Shown here in pieces: positions 41,675 through 50,912 of a stretch of 64,000 bases of DNA. The DNA comes from G942493275 sp942493275 (GTDB lineage Bacteria; Actinomycetota; Coriobacteriia; Anaerosomatales; PHET01). Below the pieces are notes generated by a model. It searched no databases, had not been told where the DNA came from, and saw only the letters and a list, made by a program, of their open reading frames with translations. Within the stretch, counting starts at the first letter, position 1; each line of letters opens with the position of its first letter. Where the stretch lies: positions 2,418,001 through 2,482,000 of the forward strand of contig OW818687.1 of NCBI GenBank assembly GCA_942493275.1. Reading direction: 5' to 3'. The position numbers and the translations under genes are program-made.

Positions 41675-41714
41675 GCGTACCTGTGAGGCCGCGCTACTCC
41701 TTGATGGCGAGCGG

Positions 41715-42533
41715 TCAGTCCTGTGTGGACAGCCCGCCCTGCAGATGCCTGATGATCTCCTGCGCCGACTCCTCGACGGCCCTGTTGTCCGTGCGGACCA
41801 CCAGGCAGCCGATCTTGCGCATGAGCGCGCGAGCCTCCTCGAGTTCCTGCTCGATCTCCTCGAACTCGGCATAACCGCGAACCCAGGTCCCGAGCTCCTT
41901 CATACGCTCGGTCCGGATGTCGACCAGCACCTCCGGGCTCGTGACGAGCCCAAACACCTTGCGGGGGTCGACGTCGAAGATCTCGTCAGGAGGCGCCACC
42001 CCCTTCGCAAGCGGGATGTTGGCGACGCGGTAGCCCTTGAAGGCGAGGTACATCGAAAGCGGTGTCTTGCTCGTGCGAGAGACGCCGATAAGAACGACGT
42101 CGGCATCCACGTAGCCTTCCGGGTTGCGTCCGTCGTCGTGCTTGACCGCGAACTCCATTGCCTCGATGCGGTCGAAGTACAGCTCGTCGGTCCGCCTGAC
42201 GACTCCAGCCTCCGAGATCGACGACAATCCCGTCACACTCGAAAGAAGCCTGACGGCCGGGCCGAGTAGGTCCACGCCATTGATTCCCTCGGCGCACAAA
42301 CGCTCCATCTCCGCAAGCAAGTCGACCTCGACCAGCGTGTAGAGAAAGAGGCAGTCTTCGCCGCAGTGCGAGTGCACCATGTCCTGCAGCTGCGCCGGAG
42401 TGGTGATCTTGGGCAGCCGCTCGATCCGGAACGCTCCCGGTGTGAACTGCGATATGGCAGCGCGAGCCACGGCCTCGGCGGTCTCGCCGAGCGAATCCGA
42501 CAGCACGTGGACCGTCACGACCTCATGAGTCAC
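41715..42533 (-). CDS. PPDK regulatory protein (bifunctional kinase/pyrophosphorylase)
   Basis: A 272-residue member of the DUF299 family. These proteins inactivate PPDK by ADP-dependent phosphorylation of the Thr next to the catalytic His and reactivate it by Pi-dependent dephosphorylation. The start VHVLSDSLGETAEAVARAA and the P-loop IGVSRTSKTPLSMYLA (about residues 148-163) are diagnostic. The gene sits directly upstream of ppdK and 4 bases downstream of glyS. Confidence 0.95.
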   Translation of the reverse strand: MTHEVVTVHVLSDSLGETAEAVARAAISQFTPGAFRIERLPKITTPAQLQDMVHSHCGEDCLFLYTLVEVDLLAEMERLCAEGINGVDLLGPAVRLLSSVTGLSSISEAGVVRRTDELYFDRIEAMEFAVKHDDGRNPEGYVDADVVLIGVSRTSKTPLSMYLAFKGYRVANIPLAKGVAPPDEIFDVDPRKVFGLVTSPEVLVDIRTERMKELGTWVRGYAEFEEIEQELEEARALMRKIGCLVVRTDNRAVEESAQEIIRHLQGGLSTQD

Positions 42534-42537
42534 GGCG

Positions 42538-44613
42538 CTACCCCGCCAGCCGGCCGATGTCGGCGAAGCGCGAGAACAGCGCGACGAAGCGGTTGAGAAG
42601 CCTCAAGCGGTTGGCGCGCACCGCCTCGTCCTCGGCCATCACCAGGACGTTGTCGAAGAACGCGTCGATCGGCAGTCGCATGCCCGCGAAGGTCTCGAGA
42701 AGCGCCGAGTATGCGCTCGCCTCCACCAGCTGCTGCGCACGTCCCTCGGCCTCGTCGAGCGCGTCCGCAAGCAAGAGCTCCTCCTCGCCCATGATGGCGC
42801 GGTCGACCACGTCGCCGAGCTCGGGCTTGGAGAGGTTCTTGGCGCGAGTGAAGGCGGCCGAGAGGTCCGCGAAGGTATCGGGTGCATCAGCACGAGCGCG
42901 AGTGAGCGCCTCGCAGCGCGCAAGGGCATCGGCAGGATCATCGCCGGCGACCGCCAGAACGGCTTCGACGGTGTCGTAGGCGTGACCACGGTCGCGAAGA
43001 ATCGTGTCCAGGCGCGTCAGGACGAACGCCTTGATGTCCCGCCCGACCCCCTCGACGTCGAACTCCAACACTCCGTCGTATCCGGCAAGGGCGGCTGCGA
43101 TGAGCTCGTCCAGCGAGACCCGGGTCCCGTCCATGGCCATCAGCAGAATGCCGTTGGCGCCGCGTCGCAGCGCGAAGGGATCGGCCGAGCCGGTCGGCGC
43201 CATGCCGACGGCGAAGATGCCGCAGATGGTGTCGAGCTTGTCCGAGATCGCGACCAGTCGGCCCTCGGTCGTCGACGGGAGCGAGTCAGAGGCGCCGCGC
43301 GGTCGGTAGTGCTCCTCGATGGCGGCCGCCACCTGAGGCTCTTCGCCGGAAGCCAGCGCGTAGTAGCGACCCATCGTGCCCTGAAGGTCGGTGAACTCGA
43401 CGACCGCGCTGGTCACGAGGTCGGCCTTACACAGATGTGCGGCCCTGCGAGCCCATGCTGCAATGTCGGCGTGAACGTCCGTCAGGGCCGCGATCTTGTC
43501 GACCAGCGCCTCCACGCGACGCACCTTGTCGCCCAGTGAGCCGAGCTTGTCCTGGAACACGATGGACTCAAGGCGATGGACGTACTCCTCGAGGCTGTGA
43601 GCCAGGTCCTCTCGGTAGAAGAATGCGGCGTCGGCGAGTCGCGCACGAATGACGCGCTCGTGACCCCGGATGATCGCCTCGGTGCGCTGCGGTGCACCGT
43701 TGTGGGCGACAAGGAATCGGTTGTCGAGCGTGCCGTCGGCGCGCTCGAGCGGGAAGTAGCGCTGGTGGCTGCCCATCGCGTGCTCGAGAATCTCACGCGG
43801 CACCTCAAGGAACGTCTCGTCGAACGTACCGACGCCGATCGTGGGCCACTCAACGAGGTTCACGACCTCGGCAAATGTCTTGTCGGGCACGACCGCCGTG
43901 TCGCCGACCGCCTCGGACTCTCGCTTGATCCCCTCGCGCAGCGTGCGCGCACGGATGGCGTGGTCAACCGAGACCATCGCGGCCTGGAGCTTTTCCGGGT
44001 ACTCGAAGGCGGCGAAGACCTCGATCGGTCCCGGTGCGAGGAAGCGGTGCCCGTAGGTGGTCCTACCGGCGGTCAGCCCGCCAAACTCGACTTCGATCAC
44101 GTCGGTGCCGAAGAGACACAGCAGCCAGCGAACCGGGCGCGAGAAGCGCGCGTCGCCGCTTCCCCACCGCATGGACCTCGACCACTCGATCGAGTCGATA
44201 AGGCGAGACATCACGCCGGGGAGCACGGAGGCGCTCTCGGTGCCTACCTGCTCGACCACCGCGTACACGTAGGAACCGTTCGCATCGTCGACGACCTCGA
44301 GTGATGAGACGTCGACGCCCTTGCCGCGTGCGAAGCCGATCGCGGCCGGTGTCGGATTGCCCTCGGCGTCGAACGCGGCCTTTGCTGCCGGGCCCTTGAA
44401 GCGCTGGATCGCGTCACTCTGCTTGACCGCCAGTGTGCTCACCAGCACTGCTACCCGCCGAGGCGAGGCGACCACCGCGATGGAGCCGTAGCCGATTCGG
44501 GCGTCGTCCAAAGCGCGGGGAACGCGCTCCTGGAGCTGCTCGATTGCGGTGTAGACAGCCGATGACGGAAGCTCCTCGGTGCCGATCTCAAGGACGAAGT
44601 CACGACCCTCCAT
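42538..44613 (-). CDS. glyS: Glycyl-tRNA synthetase beta subunit
   Basis: Beta subunit of the bacterial alpha2-beta2 glycyl-tRNA synthetase. It binds tRNA-Gly and is needed for aminoacylation and editing. At 691 residues it is full length. It opens with FVLEIGTEELPSSAV and contains KRFKGP-type RFKGPAAKAAFD, the HRYFPL motif (GSHQRYFPLE) and the HD-like region in the middle; the C-terminal part is the DALR-like anticodon-binding region. Start ATG at 44613 shares one base with the glyQ stop (TGATG) and follows GGAAGGGGG. A longer open frame to 45156 overlaps glyQ and is not coding. Confidence 0.95.
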   Translation of the reverse strand: MEGRDFVLEIGTEELPSSAVYTAIEQLQERVPRALDDARIGYGSIAVVASPRRVAVLVSTLAVKQSDAIQRFKGPAAKAAFDAEGNPTPAAIGFARGKGVDVSSLEVVDDANGSYVYAVVEQVGTESASVLPGVMSRLIDSIEWSRSMRWGSGDARFSRPVRWLLCLFGTDVIEVEFGGLTAGRTTYGHRFLAPGPIEVFAAFEYPEKLQAAMVSVDHAIRARTLREGIKRESEAVGDTAVVPDKTFAEVVNLVEWPTIGVGTFDETFLEVPREILEHAMGSHQRYFPLERADGTLDNRFLVAHNGAPQRTEAIIRGHERVIRARLADAAFFYREDLAHSLEEYVHRLESIVFQDKLGSLGDKVRRVEALVDKIAALTDVHADIAAWARRAAHLCKADLVTSAVVEFTDLQGTMGRYYALASGEEPQVAAAIEEHYRPRGASDSLPSTTEGRLVAISDKLDTICGIFAVGMAPTGSADPFALRRGANGILLMAMDGTRVSLDELIAAALAGYDGVLEFDVEGVGRDIKAFVLTRLDTILRDRGHAYDTVEAVLAVAGDDPADALARCEALTRARADAPDTFADLSAAFTRAKNLSKPELGDVVDRAIMGEEELLLADALDEAEGRAQQLVEASAYSALLETFAGMRLPIDAFFDNVLVMAEDEAVRANRLRLLNRFVALFSRFADIGRLAG

Positions 44614-45530
44614 CACGAAGCACCCCCTTCCTCGCCGGCGGCGTCTTCCGCGACAGGCTCCTCGGGGGTGACCAGGGCGATGTAGGCGGCGCAGCACGCT
44701 TTCGCGATGGTGCGCACGCGGAGGATGTAGCCCATGCGCTCGGTCACCGAGATCGCACCGCGCGCGTCGAGCAGGTTGAACGCGTGGCTGCACTTGAGCA
44801 CGTAGTCGTACGCAGGCAGCACGTAGCCGGCCTCGAGCGTGCGCTTGCATTCGCCCTCGAAGGTCGTGAACAGGCCGAGAAGCATATCGACGTCCGCGAC
44901 CTCGAAGTTGTACGCCGAGTACTGCTGCTCGTTGCGGAGGAAGACGTCGCCGTAGGTGAAGACGACGCCGTCGGGGCCCTTGGACCAGATGAGATCGTAG
45001 ACGCTGTCCACGCCCTGGATGTACATCGCAAGACGTTCGAGACCATAGGTGATCTCGGCAGGCACCGGTCGGCACTCGAAACCGCCGACTTGCTGGAAGT
45101 AGGTGAACTGCGTGACTTCCATGCCGTTGAGCCAGACTTCCCAGCCCAGGCCCCACGCACCGAGCGTCGGCGACTCCCAGTCGTCCTCGACAAGCCGTAT
45201 GTCATGCTCCGCGGGCTCGATTCCGATCGCGCGGAGCGAGTCGAAGTACAGGTCGAGCACGTTGTCCGGGCTCGGCTTGAGGATCACCTGGTACTGGTAG
45301 TAGTGCTGCAGGCGATTGGGGTTCTCGCCGTAGCGCCCGTCAGTGGGACGGCGACTCGGCTGCACGTAGGCGGTGCGCCATGCGTCCGGCCCGAGCGCGC
45401 GAAGCGTGGTGGCGGGATGGAACGTGCCCGCGCCCACCTCGGTGTCATAGGGCTGAAGCACCACACAACCCTGATCCGCCCAGTAGCGCGAAAGGGCGAG
45501 GATGATGTCCTGGAACGTCATCGTGCTCAT
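44613..45530 (-). CDS. glyQ: Glycyl-tRNA synthetase alpha subunit
   Basis: The catalytic class II subunit that activates glycine. The 305-residue protein begins MSTMTFQDIILALSRYWADQ and has GCVVLQPYDTEVGAGT, the motif-2 type PSRRPTDGRYGENPNRL and GWEVWLNGMEVTQFTYFQQVGG (split here into its halves WEVWLNGMEVTQ and FTYFQQVGG). Start ATG at 45530 follows GAGGGAG and gives the normal family length. glyS follows in a coupled arrangement. Confidence 0.96.
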   Translation of the reverse strand: MSTMTFQDIILALSRYWADQGCVVLQPYDTEVGAGTFHPATTLRALGPDAWRTAYVQPSRRPTDGRYGENPNRLQHYYQYQVILKPSPDNVLDLYFDSLRAIGIEPAEHDIRLVEDDWESPTLGAWGLGWEVWLNGMEVTQFTYFQQVGGFECRPVPAEITYGLERLAMYIQGVDSVYDLIWSKGPDGVVFTYGDVFLRNEQQYSAYNFEVADVDMLLGLFTTFEGECKRTLEAGYVLPAYDYVLKCSHAFNLLDARGAISVTERMGYILRVRTIAKACCAAYIALVTPEEPVAEDAAGEEGGAS

Positions 45531-45622
45531 CGGTCGATGGACTCCCTCATACGGGTTCTTCGGCGGCCGCCGAGTGTCGGAACAGTTTACACGACCAAAG
45601 CGGTTCTCGGTCGTTCCAAGAG

Positions 45623-46378
45623 TCAGGAACGCGGAAGGATCGACGCGTAGAAGTCGAGTGCTTTGAGGCGAGCGGGAACGTGAAAGACGACGAAGCTGCG
45701 AATGATCGCGAAGCAGTCCGACACCGCGGCATCGGGCATGTCGAGCACCGACACCTCGGCCATTGTGGACCGCATCAGCACGAGCAGCCACTCGAGTGCG
45801 GCCGGAGCGCAACGCAGCGCCGAGGGGTCGACGTCTCCGCACGCGGGGCACAGTGTCCCGCCCGAGGTAACCGAGAACCTCTCCGAGGACGCCGCATCTG
45901 AGCCGCATGCGGCGCACGACTCCAACTCCGGCCGATAGCCCATCATCGCCATCGCCTTCACGAGGAACGCGACCACAAGCGCCGGCAGCGCCCTCACCTC
46001 CGCGCACTCGAGCGCGGTCAGCGTGGCGTCAGAGAGGGCGAACAAGCGGGGATCGGTCTGCCCCTCGAGCGACGCCTTGTCGAGCAGGTCGACCACCACC
46101 GACGCGGCCGCGCTGCGATCGAGATCGCCTCGGAGCCCCTTGTGCGTCTCGTGCGTGCGAACCTCGCTCACCACATCGAGCGATCGGCCTGTGTGCAGCA
46201 GCAGATCGGCGACGGCGAACTCCTCGAGCCGGCCTCCGATGCGCGACCCGGGCTTACGCAGACCCTTGGCGACAGCGCGCACCTGCCTGCCGTCCTCGGC
46301 GAGCAGAGTCACGATGACGTCGGTCTCGCCCAGTTTAGTGTGGCGCAAGACGAGAGCGCGCAGCGGGTAGCTCGGCAT
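45623..46378 (-). CDS. recO: DNA repair protein RecO
   Basis: RecO works in the RecFOR pathway, helping load RecA onto SSB-coated single-stranded DNA. At 251 residues it is the usual length. It has the N-terminal OB-fold (RALVLRHTKLGETDVIVTLL, with GLRKPGSRIGG) and a C-terminal zinc finger with four cysteines (CAACGSD and CPACGDV). It lies 10 bases downstream of deoC and 92 bases upstream of glyQ in the conserved era-recO-glyQS arrangement. Confidence 0.94.
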   Translation of the reverse strand: MPSYPLRALVLRHTKLGETDVIVTLLAEDGRQVRAVAKGLRKPGSRIGGRLEEFAVADLLLHTGRSLDVVSEVRTHETHKGLRGDLDRSAAASVVVDLLDKASLEGQTDPRLFALSDATLTALECAEVRALPALVVAFLVKAMAMMGYRPELESCAACGSDAASSERFSVTSGGTLCPACGDVDPSALRCAPAALEWLLVLMRSTMAEVSVLDMPDAAVSDCFAIIRSFVVFHVPARLKALDFYASILPRS

Positions 46379-46388
46379 GGGACCGGGC

Positions 46389-47078
46389 CTAGAGGCCGCG
46401 GGCTTCAGCCTCGGAGATGATCTCGAGCCCGGCTGACGTACCGATGCGGTCCGCCCCCGCGGCGATCATCTCGAGTGCCGCATCGAGGTCGCGAATCCCG
46501 CCTGCGGCCTTCACTCCGAGCTTGTCGCTCACGACCGCGCGCATGATCTCGCAGTCACGAGCACTCGCGCCGCGCGGGCCAAAGCCTGTCGACGTCTTCA
46601 CGTAGTGCGCTCCGGCGCCCATACACAGCCGGCACGCGCGCTCGATGTCGGACTCAGCCAGATAGGCGGTCTCGAGAATCACCTTCACGATGGTCGCGTT
46701 GTTGACGGAGGCCACCGCCGAGACGACTGCGGCGATGTCGTCGCGCACGTAGTCGTCGGAACCCTCGAGCAGCGCCGCGACGTTGATGACCATGTCCACG
46801 TCGGCACAGCCCAGCTCGGCCAGCCTGCGGGCTTCCTCGGCCTTCGACTCTGTCACCGCATAACCAAGCGGGAAACCGGCCACCGAGCAGGTGCCCGTCG
46901 CGGATCCCGCAAGCGCTTCCGCGGTCATCGGCACGAGAAATGGCGACACGCACAGCGTCGCAAACCCGGCGTCCTTGCTGGCTTCAACCCACTCCGCGGC
47001 CTCGATCAAGCCGATAGTCGGCTTGAGAAGCGTCTGGTCGATAGCGGCGGCGATCGACGGCACGTCCATGGTCGTCAC
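46389..47078 (-). CDS. deoC: Deoxyribose-phosphate aldolase
   Basis: DeoC splits 2-deoxyribose-5-phosphate to acetaldehyde and glyceraldehyde-3-phosphate in deoxynucleoside breakdown. The 229-residue TIM-barrel carries the Schiff-base Lys in YVKTSTGFGPRGA and the second Lys in VKVILETAYL, with DQTLLKPT near the start and VKAAGGIRDL near the end. The start is GTG at 47078, overlapping the era stop by four bases (GTGA). Together with cdd it suggests nucleoside salvage within this operon. Confidence 0.95.
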   Translation of the reverse strand: MTTMDVPSIAAAIDQTLLKPTIGLIEAAEWVEASKDAGFATLCVSPFLVPMTAEALAGSATGTCSVAGFPLGYAVTESKAEEARRLAELGCADVDMVINVAALLEGSDDYVRDDIAAVVSAVASVNNATIVKVILETAYLAESDIERACRLCMGAGAHYVKTSTGFGPRGASARDCEIMRAVVSDKLGVKAAGGIRDLDAALEMIAAGADRIGTSAGLEIISEAEARGL

Positions 47079-48001
47079 AGTCCCTCTCCATAGCCGAAGC
47101 GGCGGATCTGCGATGCGTCGCGCCGCCAGTCCTTCTTGACCTTGACGGTGAGCTCCAGGTGGACCTTGGTGCCGAGGAGCCGCTCGAGATCCATGCGGGC
47201 CTTGGTGCCGACGTGCTTGATCATCTCGCCGCCCTTGCCGATGATGATGCCCTTCTGGGAGTCGCGCTCGACGTAGATGACGGCCCAGATGCGGGTGAAG
47301 TCGGTCTTGGGGTCGACTTCGAACTCCTCGATCGCCACGCCCACGGCGTGGGGCACCTCGTCGAAGGTGGAGCGCAGGATCTTCTCTCGGATGAACTCCG
47401 CCACCATGACCTCGAGCGACTGGTCGGTGGGCATGTCCTCGGGGAACCAGCGCGGGCCCTCCGGCAGGTACGAAGCAGCCGCCTGGTAAAAGCCCTCGAG
47501 GTTGAAGCCCTCGGTCGCCGACAAGACGATGACCTCGTCGAAGTCGGCCAGCTTACCGGCGGCCTTCATCTGCGCCTCGACCTGCTCGGCGGAGGCTATG
47601 TCCGCCTTGGTGAGCACGAGTATCTTGCGACCGCGGCAGCGGGCGACGTGCTCGCCGACCCAGCGGTCTCCCCCGCCGACCGGCTTTGTCGCGTCGACCA
47701 GCATAGCGACGACGTCAACGTCCTCAAGAGCCTTGAGCGCACTGCGGTTGAGTTCCTCGCCGAGCGCGTCGTGCGGCTTGTGCAGCCCCGGCGTGTCGAC
47801 GATGACGAGTTGTGCGTCCTCGCGGTTCACGACGGCGCGCAGGCGGTGGCGGGTCGTCTGCGGCGTGTCGCTGGTGATCGCGACCTTGGTTCCCACGAGC
47901 GCGTTGGTGAGCGTGGACTTGCCGGCGTTGGGCCTTCCGACGAGCGCTACGAAGCCGCTGCGAAAACCGCTGCCGATCCCATGCGTGTTAGGAGTGGCCA
48001 T
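47075..48001 (-). CDS. era: GTPase Era
   Basis: Essential GTPase needed for maturation of 16S rRNA and 30S assembly. The 308-residue protein has G1 GRPNAGKST, G2/G3 with SDTPQTTRH and DTPGLHKP, G4 LTKAD, and a C-terminal KH domain (GIIIGKGGEMIKHVG, AR.DLERLLGTKVHLELTVKV in part) that binds the 3' end of 16S rRNA. Its stop overlaps the deoC start and its ATG directly follows the cdd stop. Confidence 0.97.
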   Translation of the reverse strand: MATPNTHGIGSGFRSGFVALVGRPNAGKSTLTNALVGTKVAITSDTPQTTRHRLRAVVNREDAQLVIVDTPGLHKPHDALGEELNRSALKALEDVDVVAMLVDATKPVGGGDRWVGEHVARCRGRKILVLTKADIASAEQVEAQMKAAGKLADFDEVIVLSATEGFNLEGFYQAAASYLPEGPRWFPEDMPTDQSLEVMVAEFIREKILRSTFDEVPHAVGVAIEEFEVDPKTDFTRIWAVIYVERDSQKGIIIGKGGEMIKHVGTKARMDLERLLGTKVHLELTVKVKKDWRRDASQIRRFGYGEGL

Positions 48002-48424
48002 CTAGCGAGTCTCATCCTGGTCGAGGTATCCGCGGACGAACGCCTCGGGCAGCAGCTCGTCGAGCGACATCACCATGACGTCGTCGCGCTGTCCGCCCAT
48101 GATGACGCGCATCTCCGGGTTGAACTCGGCAAGTGCCTGGCGGCAGCAACCACAGGGCACCGTGGGAGCGTCGGAGTCGCCGACGACCGCGACCGCCTCG
48201 ATGTCGCGGAAGCCAGCCGAGATGGCTGCGGCAAGCGCGGCGCGCTCGGCGCAGATCGTCGCGCCATACGCCGCGTTCTCGATGTTCACGCCCTGGAACG
48301 TCTCGCCCTCAGCCGTGTAGACCGCGGCTCCGACGCGAAACGACGAGTACGGGGCGTAGGCTTTCTCCTGCGCCTCGCGGGCAAAAGCCAGCAGCACGAG
48401 GTCGGGCTGGGTCAGATTACGCAT
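48002..48424 (-). CDS. cdd: Cytidine deaminase
   Basis: Deaminates cytidine and deoxycytidine to uridine forms for pyrimidine salvage. The 140-residue protein has the zinc-binding motifs CAERAALAAAIS and PCGCCRQALAEF and the N-terminal AYAPYSSFRVGAAV. Start ATG at 48424 overlaps the upstream CBS-protein stop by 8 bases; a longer frame to 48490 has no homology. Confidence 0.96.
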   Translation of the reverse strand: MRNLTQPDLVLLAFAREAQEKAYAPYSSFRVGAAVYTAEGETFQGVNIENAAYGATICAERAALAAAISAGFRDIEAVAVVGDSDAPTVPCGCCRQALAEFNPEMRVIMGGQRDDVMVMSLDELLPEAFVRGYLDQDETR

Positions 48425-49781
48425 GGTCTCCCCCTTCGTCCGCCGGCGCTGCCGGCTCGACGCATAGTTTGCGGATGCGGGTTCCCTCAAGGTCGGTCAC
48501 GGTGAGCCTCAGTCCTTCGATCTCCACCGCTTCGCCCTGAGAGGGAATCCTTCCGAGGACCTCGGTGAACAAGCCACCGATCGAGTCGACCTCGGTTTCG
48601 ATATCGGTACCAAATCGCTCGTTCAGATCGTCGACGGGCAGACGGGCGTCCACCGAGAAGCGCCCGTCACCGTGATCGGTGAGCAGCGGCTCCTCGCGGT
48701 CGTACTCGTCGCTGATGTCCCCGACGATCTCCTCGAGCAGGTCCTCCAGTGTCACGAGACCTGACGTTCCGCCGTACTCGTCAGCGACGATGGCGATGTG
48801 AGTACGTTCCCTCATCTCGACGAGTAGCTCCTCGACCGGTTTGGTCTCAGGCACGAAGTACGGCTGCCGGCACAGGGAAAGCACGGTCGCACCGCCGCCG
48901 CCGTTTCCTACAGCTCCGAGCAGGTCCTTCGCGTAGAGCACCCCGCGAACGTCGTCCACCGTCTCGTGATACACAGGCAGCCGAGAGTACCCTGTCACCC
49001 CGATCAGCGCGATCGCGTCAGCCACCGACGCGGTGTCCGGCAGGGCCTTCATGTCGGTGCGCGGCACCATGACCTCACGCGCGACCTTCTCGGCGAAGTC
49101 CGAGACTGCCTCGAGGAGAGCCTCCTCGGCTTCCTCGCGCTCGGCCTCGTCGTCCTGCTCGCCTCCGCGCCACTCCGGCGTAACGGCCCACGGGCTGATG
49201 GGGCGCTCCCCCGATGCGATGGAGACCGCCCACTTCCAAGGCCCGCCAAGCACACGCGCCAGCGGATAGACCGCCCGCATGTAGGTCAACGCGAAGCGAG
49301 CCGTGTCCAGCCCGATTCGCTCGGGGTTCGAAACCGCGAGCGTACGCGGCAGCGCCTGTCCGAAGCTGTGGACCATGAGTACCGCCAGAAACGCACCGAC
49401 CGCCATCACGGGCGACTCGTACGAGGCAGCGAGGTCGGCGGTCAAGACGTCTCCGGCAAGGTCGGTGGCCACGCGGGCTCCTGCGGCGGCACCGGCGGCG
49501 AACGCGACTCCGGCGGTCAACATCGACACGGCGCGAAGACGGTGCCGCACGTCGGCCAGTGCGTCCAACGCGGTGGCTCCGGGCCTCTCGGCCTCCACGA
49601 GGCGGTGCACGCGACCGGGAGGAAGCAGCACAACGGCAGTCTCGGCCGCTGCGATGACCGCGCACAGCCCGAGCAGCACAAGAGCGATCACTATTACGAG
49701 TACAAGCACGGCAACCTCAAGGTCCGTGGAACAGCCAGGCGGTATGTCATCAGAAGAATACCTGATAGACGAGCGTGACAA
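48417..49781 (-). CDS. CBS-domain membrane protein (CNNM/CorC, hemolysin-like)
   Basis: A protein of up to 454 residues with an N-terminal DUF21/CNNM membrane domain (LCAVIAAAETAVVLLPPGR), a CBS pair (VMVPRTDMKALP, GYSRLPVYHETVDDVRGVLYAKDLL in part, VADEYGGTSGLVTLEDLLEE in part) and a C-terminal CorC_HlyC domain. Relatives transport or sense Mg2+/Co2+; the hemolysin label is historical. The start is uncertain because the ATG at 49781 overlaps the upstream gene by 32 bases and a GTG just before the first helix is also possible. Confidence 0.85.
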   Translation of the reverse strand: MSRSSIRYSSDDIPPGCSTDLEVAVLVLVIVIALVLLGLCAVIAAAETAVVLLPPGRVHRLVEAERPGATALDALADVRHRLRAVSMLTAGVAFAAGAAAGARVATDLAGDVLTADLAASYESPVMAVGAFLAVLMVHSFGQALPRTLAVSNPERIGLDTARFALTYMRAVYPLARVLGGPWKWAVSIASGERPISPWAVTPEWRGGEQDDEAEREEAEEALLEAVSDFAEKVAREVMVPRTDMKALPDTASVADAIALIGVTGYSRLPVYHETVDDVRGVLYAKDLLGAVGNGGGGATVLSLCRQPYFVPETKPVEELLVEMRERTHIAIVADEYGGTSGLVTLEDLLEEIVGDISDEYDREEPLLTDHGDGRFSVDARLPVDDLNERFGTDIETEVDSIGGLFTEVLGRIPSQGEAVEIEGLRLTVTDLEGTRIRKLCVEPAAPADEGGDHA

Positions 49782-50451
49782 TCACGACGCCGAGCACCGC
49801 GCCCACTATCGACTGGGCGACTGAGTGAATCTCGGCCTCGATGCGGCTCTGGGCGACCAGAAACGCTACGAAGTACGCGAGAGCAAGCGCCGCGGCGCTT
49901 CCTGTGACAAAGCCGATGATCGTGGCTGCGCCGAACGCAATCGCAGCGTGGCCGCTCGGCCAGCCCCCTTGCATCCAGGTGCCCTCGCGCGACACCGCCT
50001 TCATCAGGATGACGGCGAGCAGGACGAGCGCCAGAGCCAGCACGGTCAGATCGGGAGCCGCGAAGGTGACGACGTCGAGCCCGGACTGGAGCAGGCGCTT
50101 GACGGGCTCGAAGAGGACGAGATAGCCGATGATGAGGGCGTTGATCGAGGCGACGAGAACCGCTCCGGCAGCCGTGTCCTTGGCGATCTTGGCGAGCGGG
50201 TCGTAGCGTTCAGTGGACACGTCGACCGCAGCCTCGAGCGCCGAGTTGAACAGCTCGGCCATGAGCACGAGCGCCACCGCGAACACGATCGCGACGAGCC
50301 CTTGGCGACCTACGCCCAAGAACAGGCTGCCCACTGTGACCACGAAGGCCATCACGAGATGCAGTCGCATGTTGCGCTGAGTCCTCAGCGCCCACACGAT
50401 TCCCTCGATCGCGTAGTTGAAGCTCCAGATTATCGAGCGTCTGCCAGACAC
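49750..50451 (-). CDS. Undecaprenol/diacylglycerol kinase fused to PAP2 phosphatase
   Basis: A 233-residue fusion. Residues 1-115 match the DgkA/undecaprenol kinase family, with ALRTQRNMRLH, AELFNSALEAAVDV and KIAKDTAAGAVLV active-site segments. Residues 125-233 resemble a PAP2 phosphatase with WPSGHAAIAFG (His of motif 2) and SRIEAEIHSVAQ (motif 3). The first PAP2 motif (K-x6-RP) is not clearly seen; KAVSREGTWM stands in its place. The two activities would phosphorylate undecaprenol and dephosphorylate the lipid pyrophosphate, both in recycling the carrier for cell wall and surface glycans. GTG start at 50451, 11 bases after ybeY. Confidence 0.9.
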   Translation of the reverse strand: MSGRRSIIWSFNYAIEGIVWALRTQRNMRLHLVMAFVVTVGSLFLGVGRQGLVAIVFAVALVLMAELFNSALEAAVDVSTERYDPLAKIAKDTAAGAVLVASINALIIGYLVLFEPVKRLLQSGLDVVTFAAPDLTVLALALVLLAVILMKAVSREGTWMQGGWPSGHAAIAFGAATIIGFVTGSAAALALAYFVAFLVAQSRIEAEIHSVAQSIVGAVLGVVIVTLVYQVFF

Positions 50452-50462
50452 CGGCGCCCCTC

Positions 50463-50912
50463 TTAGGATGCCGCTATCCAGGCCTCGAGCAGGACTCGCT
50501 CTCGAGCCTGCATCACGGTCGCCTCGTCGTCGTCCTCGTGGTCGTATCCGAGGAGGTGAAGCACTCCGTGCACGAGCAGCAGGTTCAGCTCCTCCTCCAC
50601 GGTGTGCCCGTACTCCTCGGCCTGCTGCTCTGCGACTTCGGGAGCGATGACGACGTCGCCGAGCGCAACCGGCTCATCGGGACCGACGACCGCGCACGGG
50701 TCGTCGCACGGGAAGGAGAGCACGTCGGTGGGGCCCTCCTTGGACCGGTACCGAACGTTGAGCTCGGTCATCTCGGCGAGGTCTACCACCGCGATGGAGA
50801 GCTCGACTGCCTCAGGGGCGTCTTCTCGGTCGAGGACGAACTGCGCGAGGCGCTCGAACGCACCCAGATCGAGCGGTTCGGGTTCACGGTGGCTCAGAAC
50901 GCTGATCAACAT
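50463..50912 (-). CDS. ybeY: Endoribonuclease YbeY
   Basis: YbeY is a metal-dependent RNase in 16S rRNA 3'-end processing and ribosome quality control. The 149-residue protein has the zinc-binding HGVLHLLGYDHEDD and NVRYRSKEGPTDVLSFP. The start at 50912 (MLISVLSHREP) overlaps the upstream HD gene's stop by 7 bases and is preferred over the longer frame. Confidence 0.95.
   Translation of the reverse strand: MLISVLSHREPEPLDLGAFERLAQFVLDREDAPEAVELSIAVVDLAEMTELNVRYRSKEGPTDVLSFPCDDPCAVVGPDEPVALGDVVIAPEVAEQQAEEYGHTVEEELNLLLVHGVLHLLGYDHEDDDEATVMQARERVLLEAWIAAS

Noticed and set aside
35095..41675. Very long plus-strand frames opposite hppA and ppdK
   Set aside because: They are mirror frames of clear genes in GC-rich DNA, full of Arg, Asp and Gly-type residues with no domains.
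45531..45622. Riboswitch or T-box ahead of glyQS
   Set aside because: The 92-base gap shows only short inverted repeats and lacks a specifier loop, T-box sequence or terminator.
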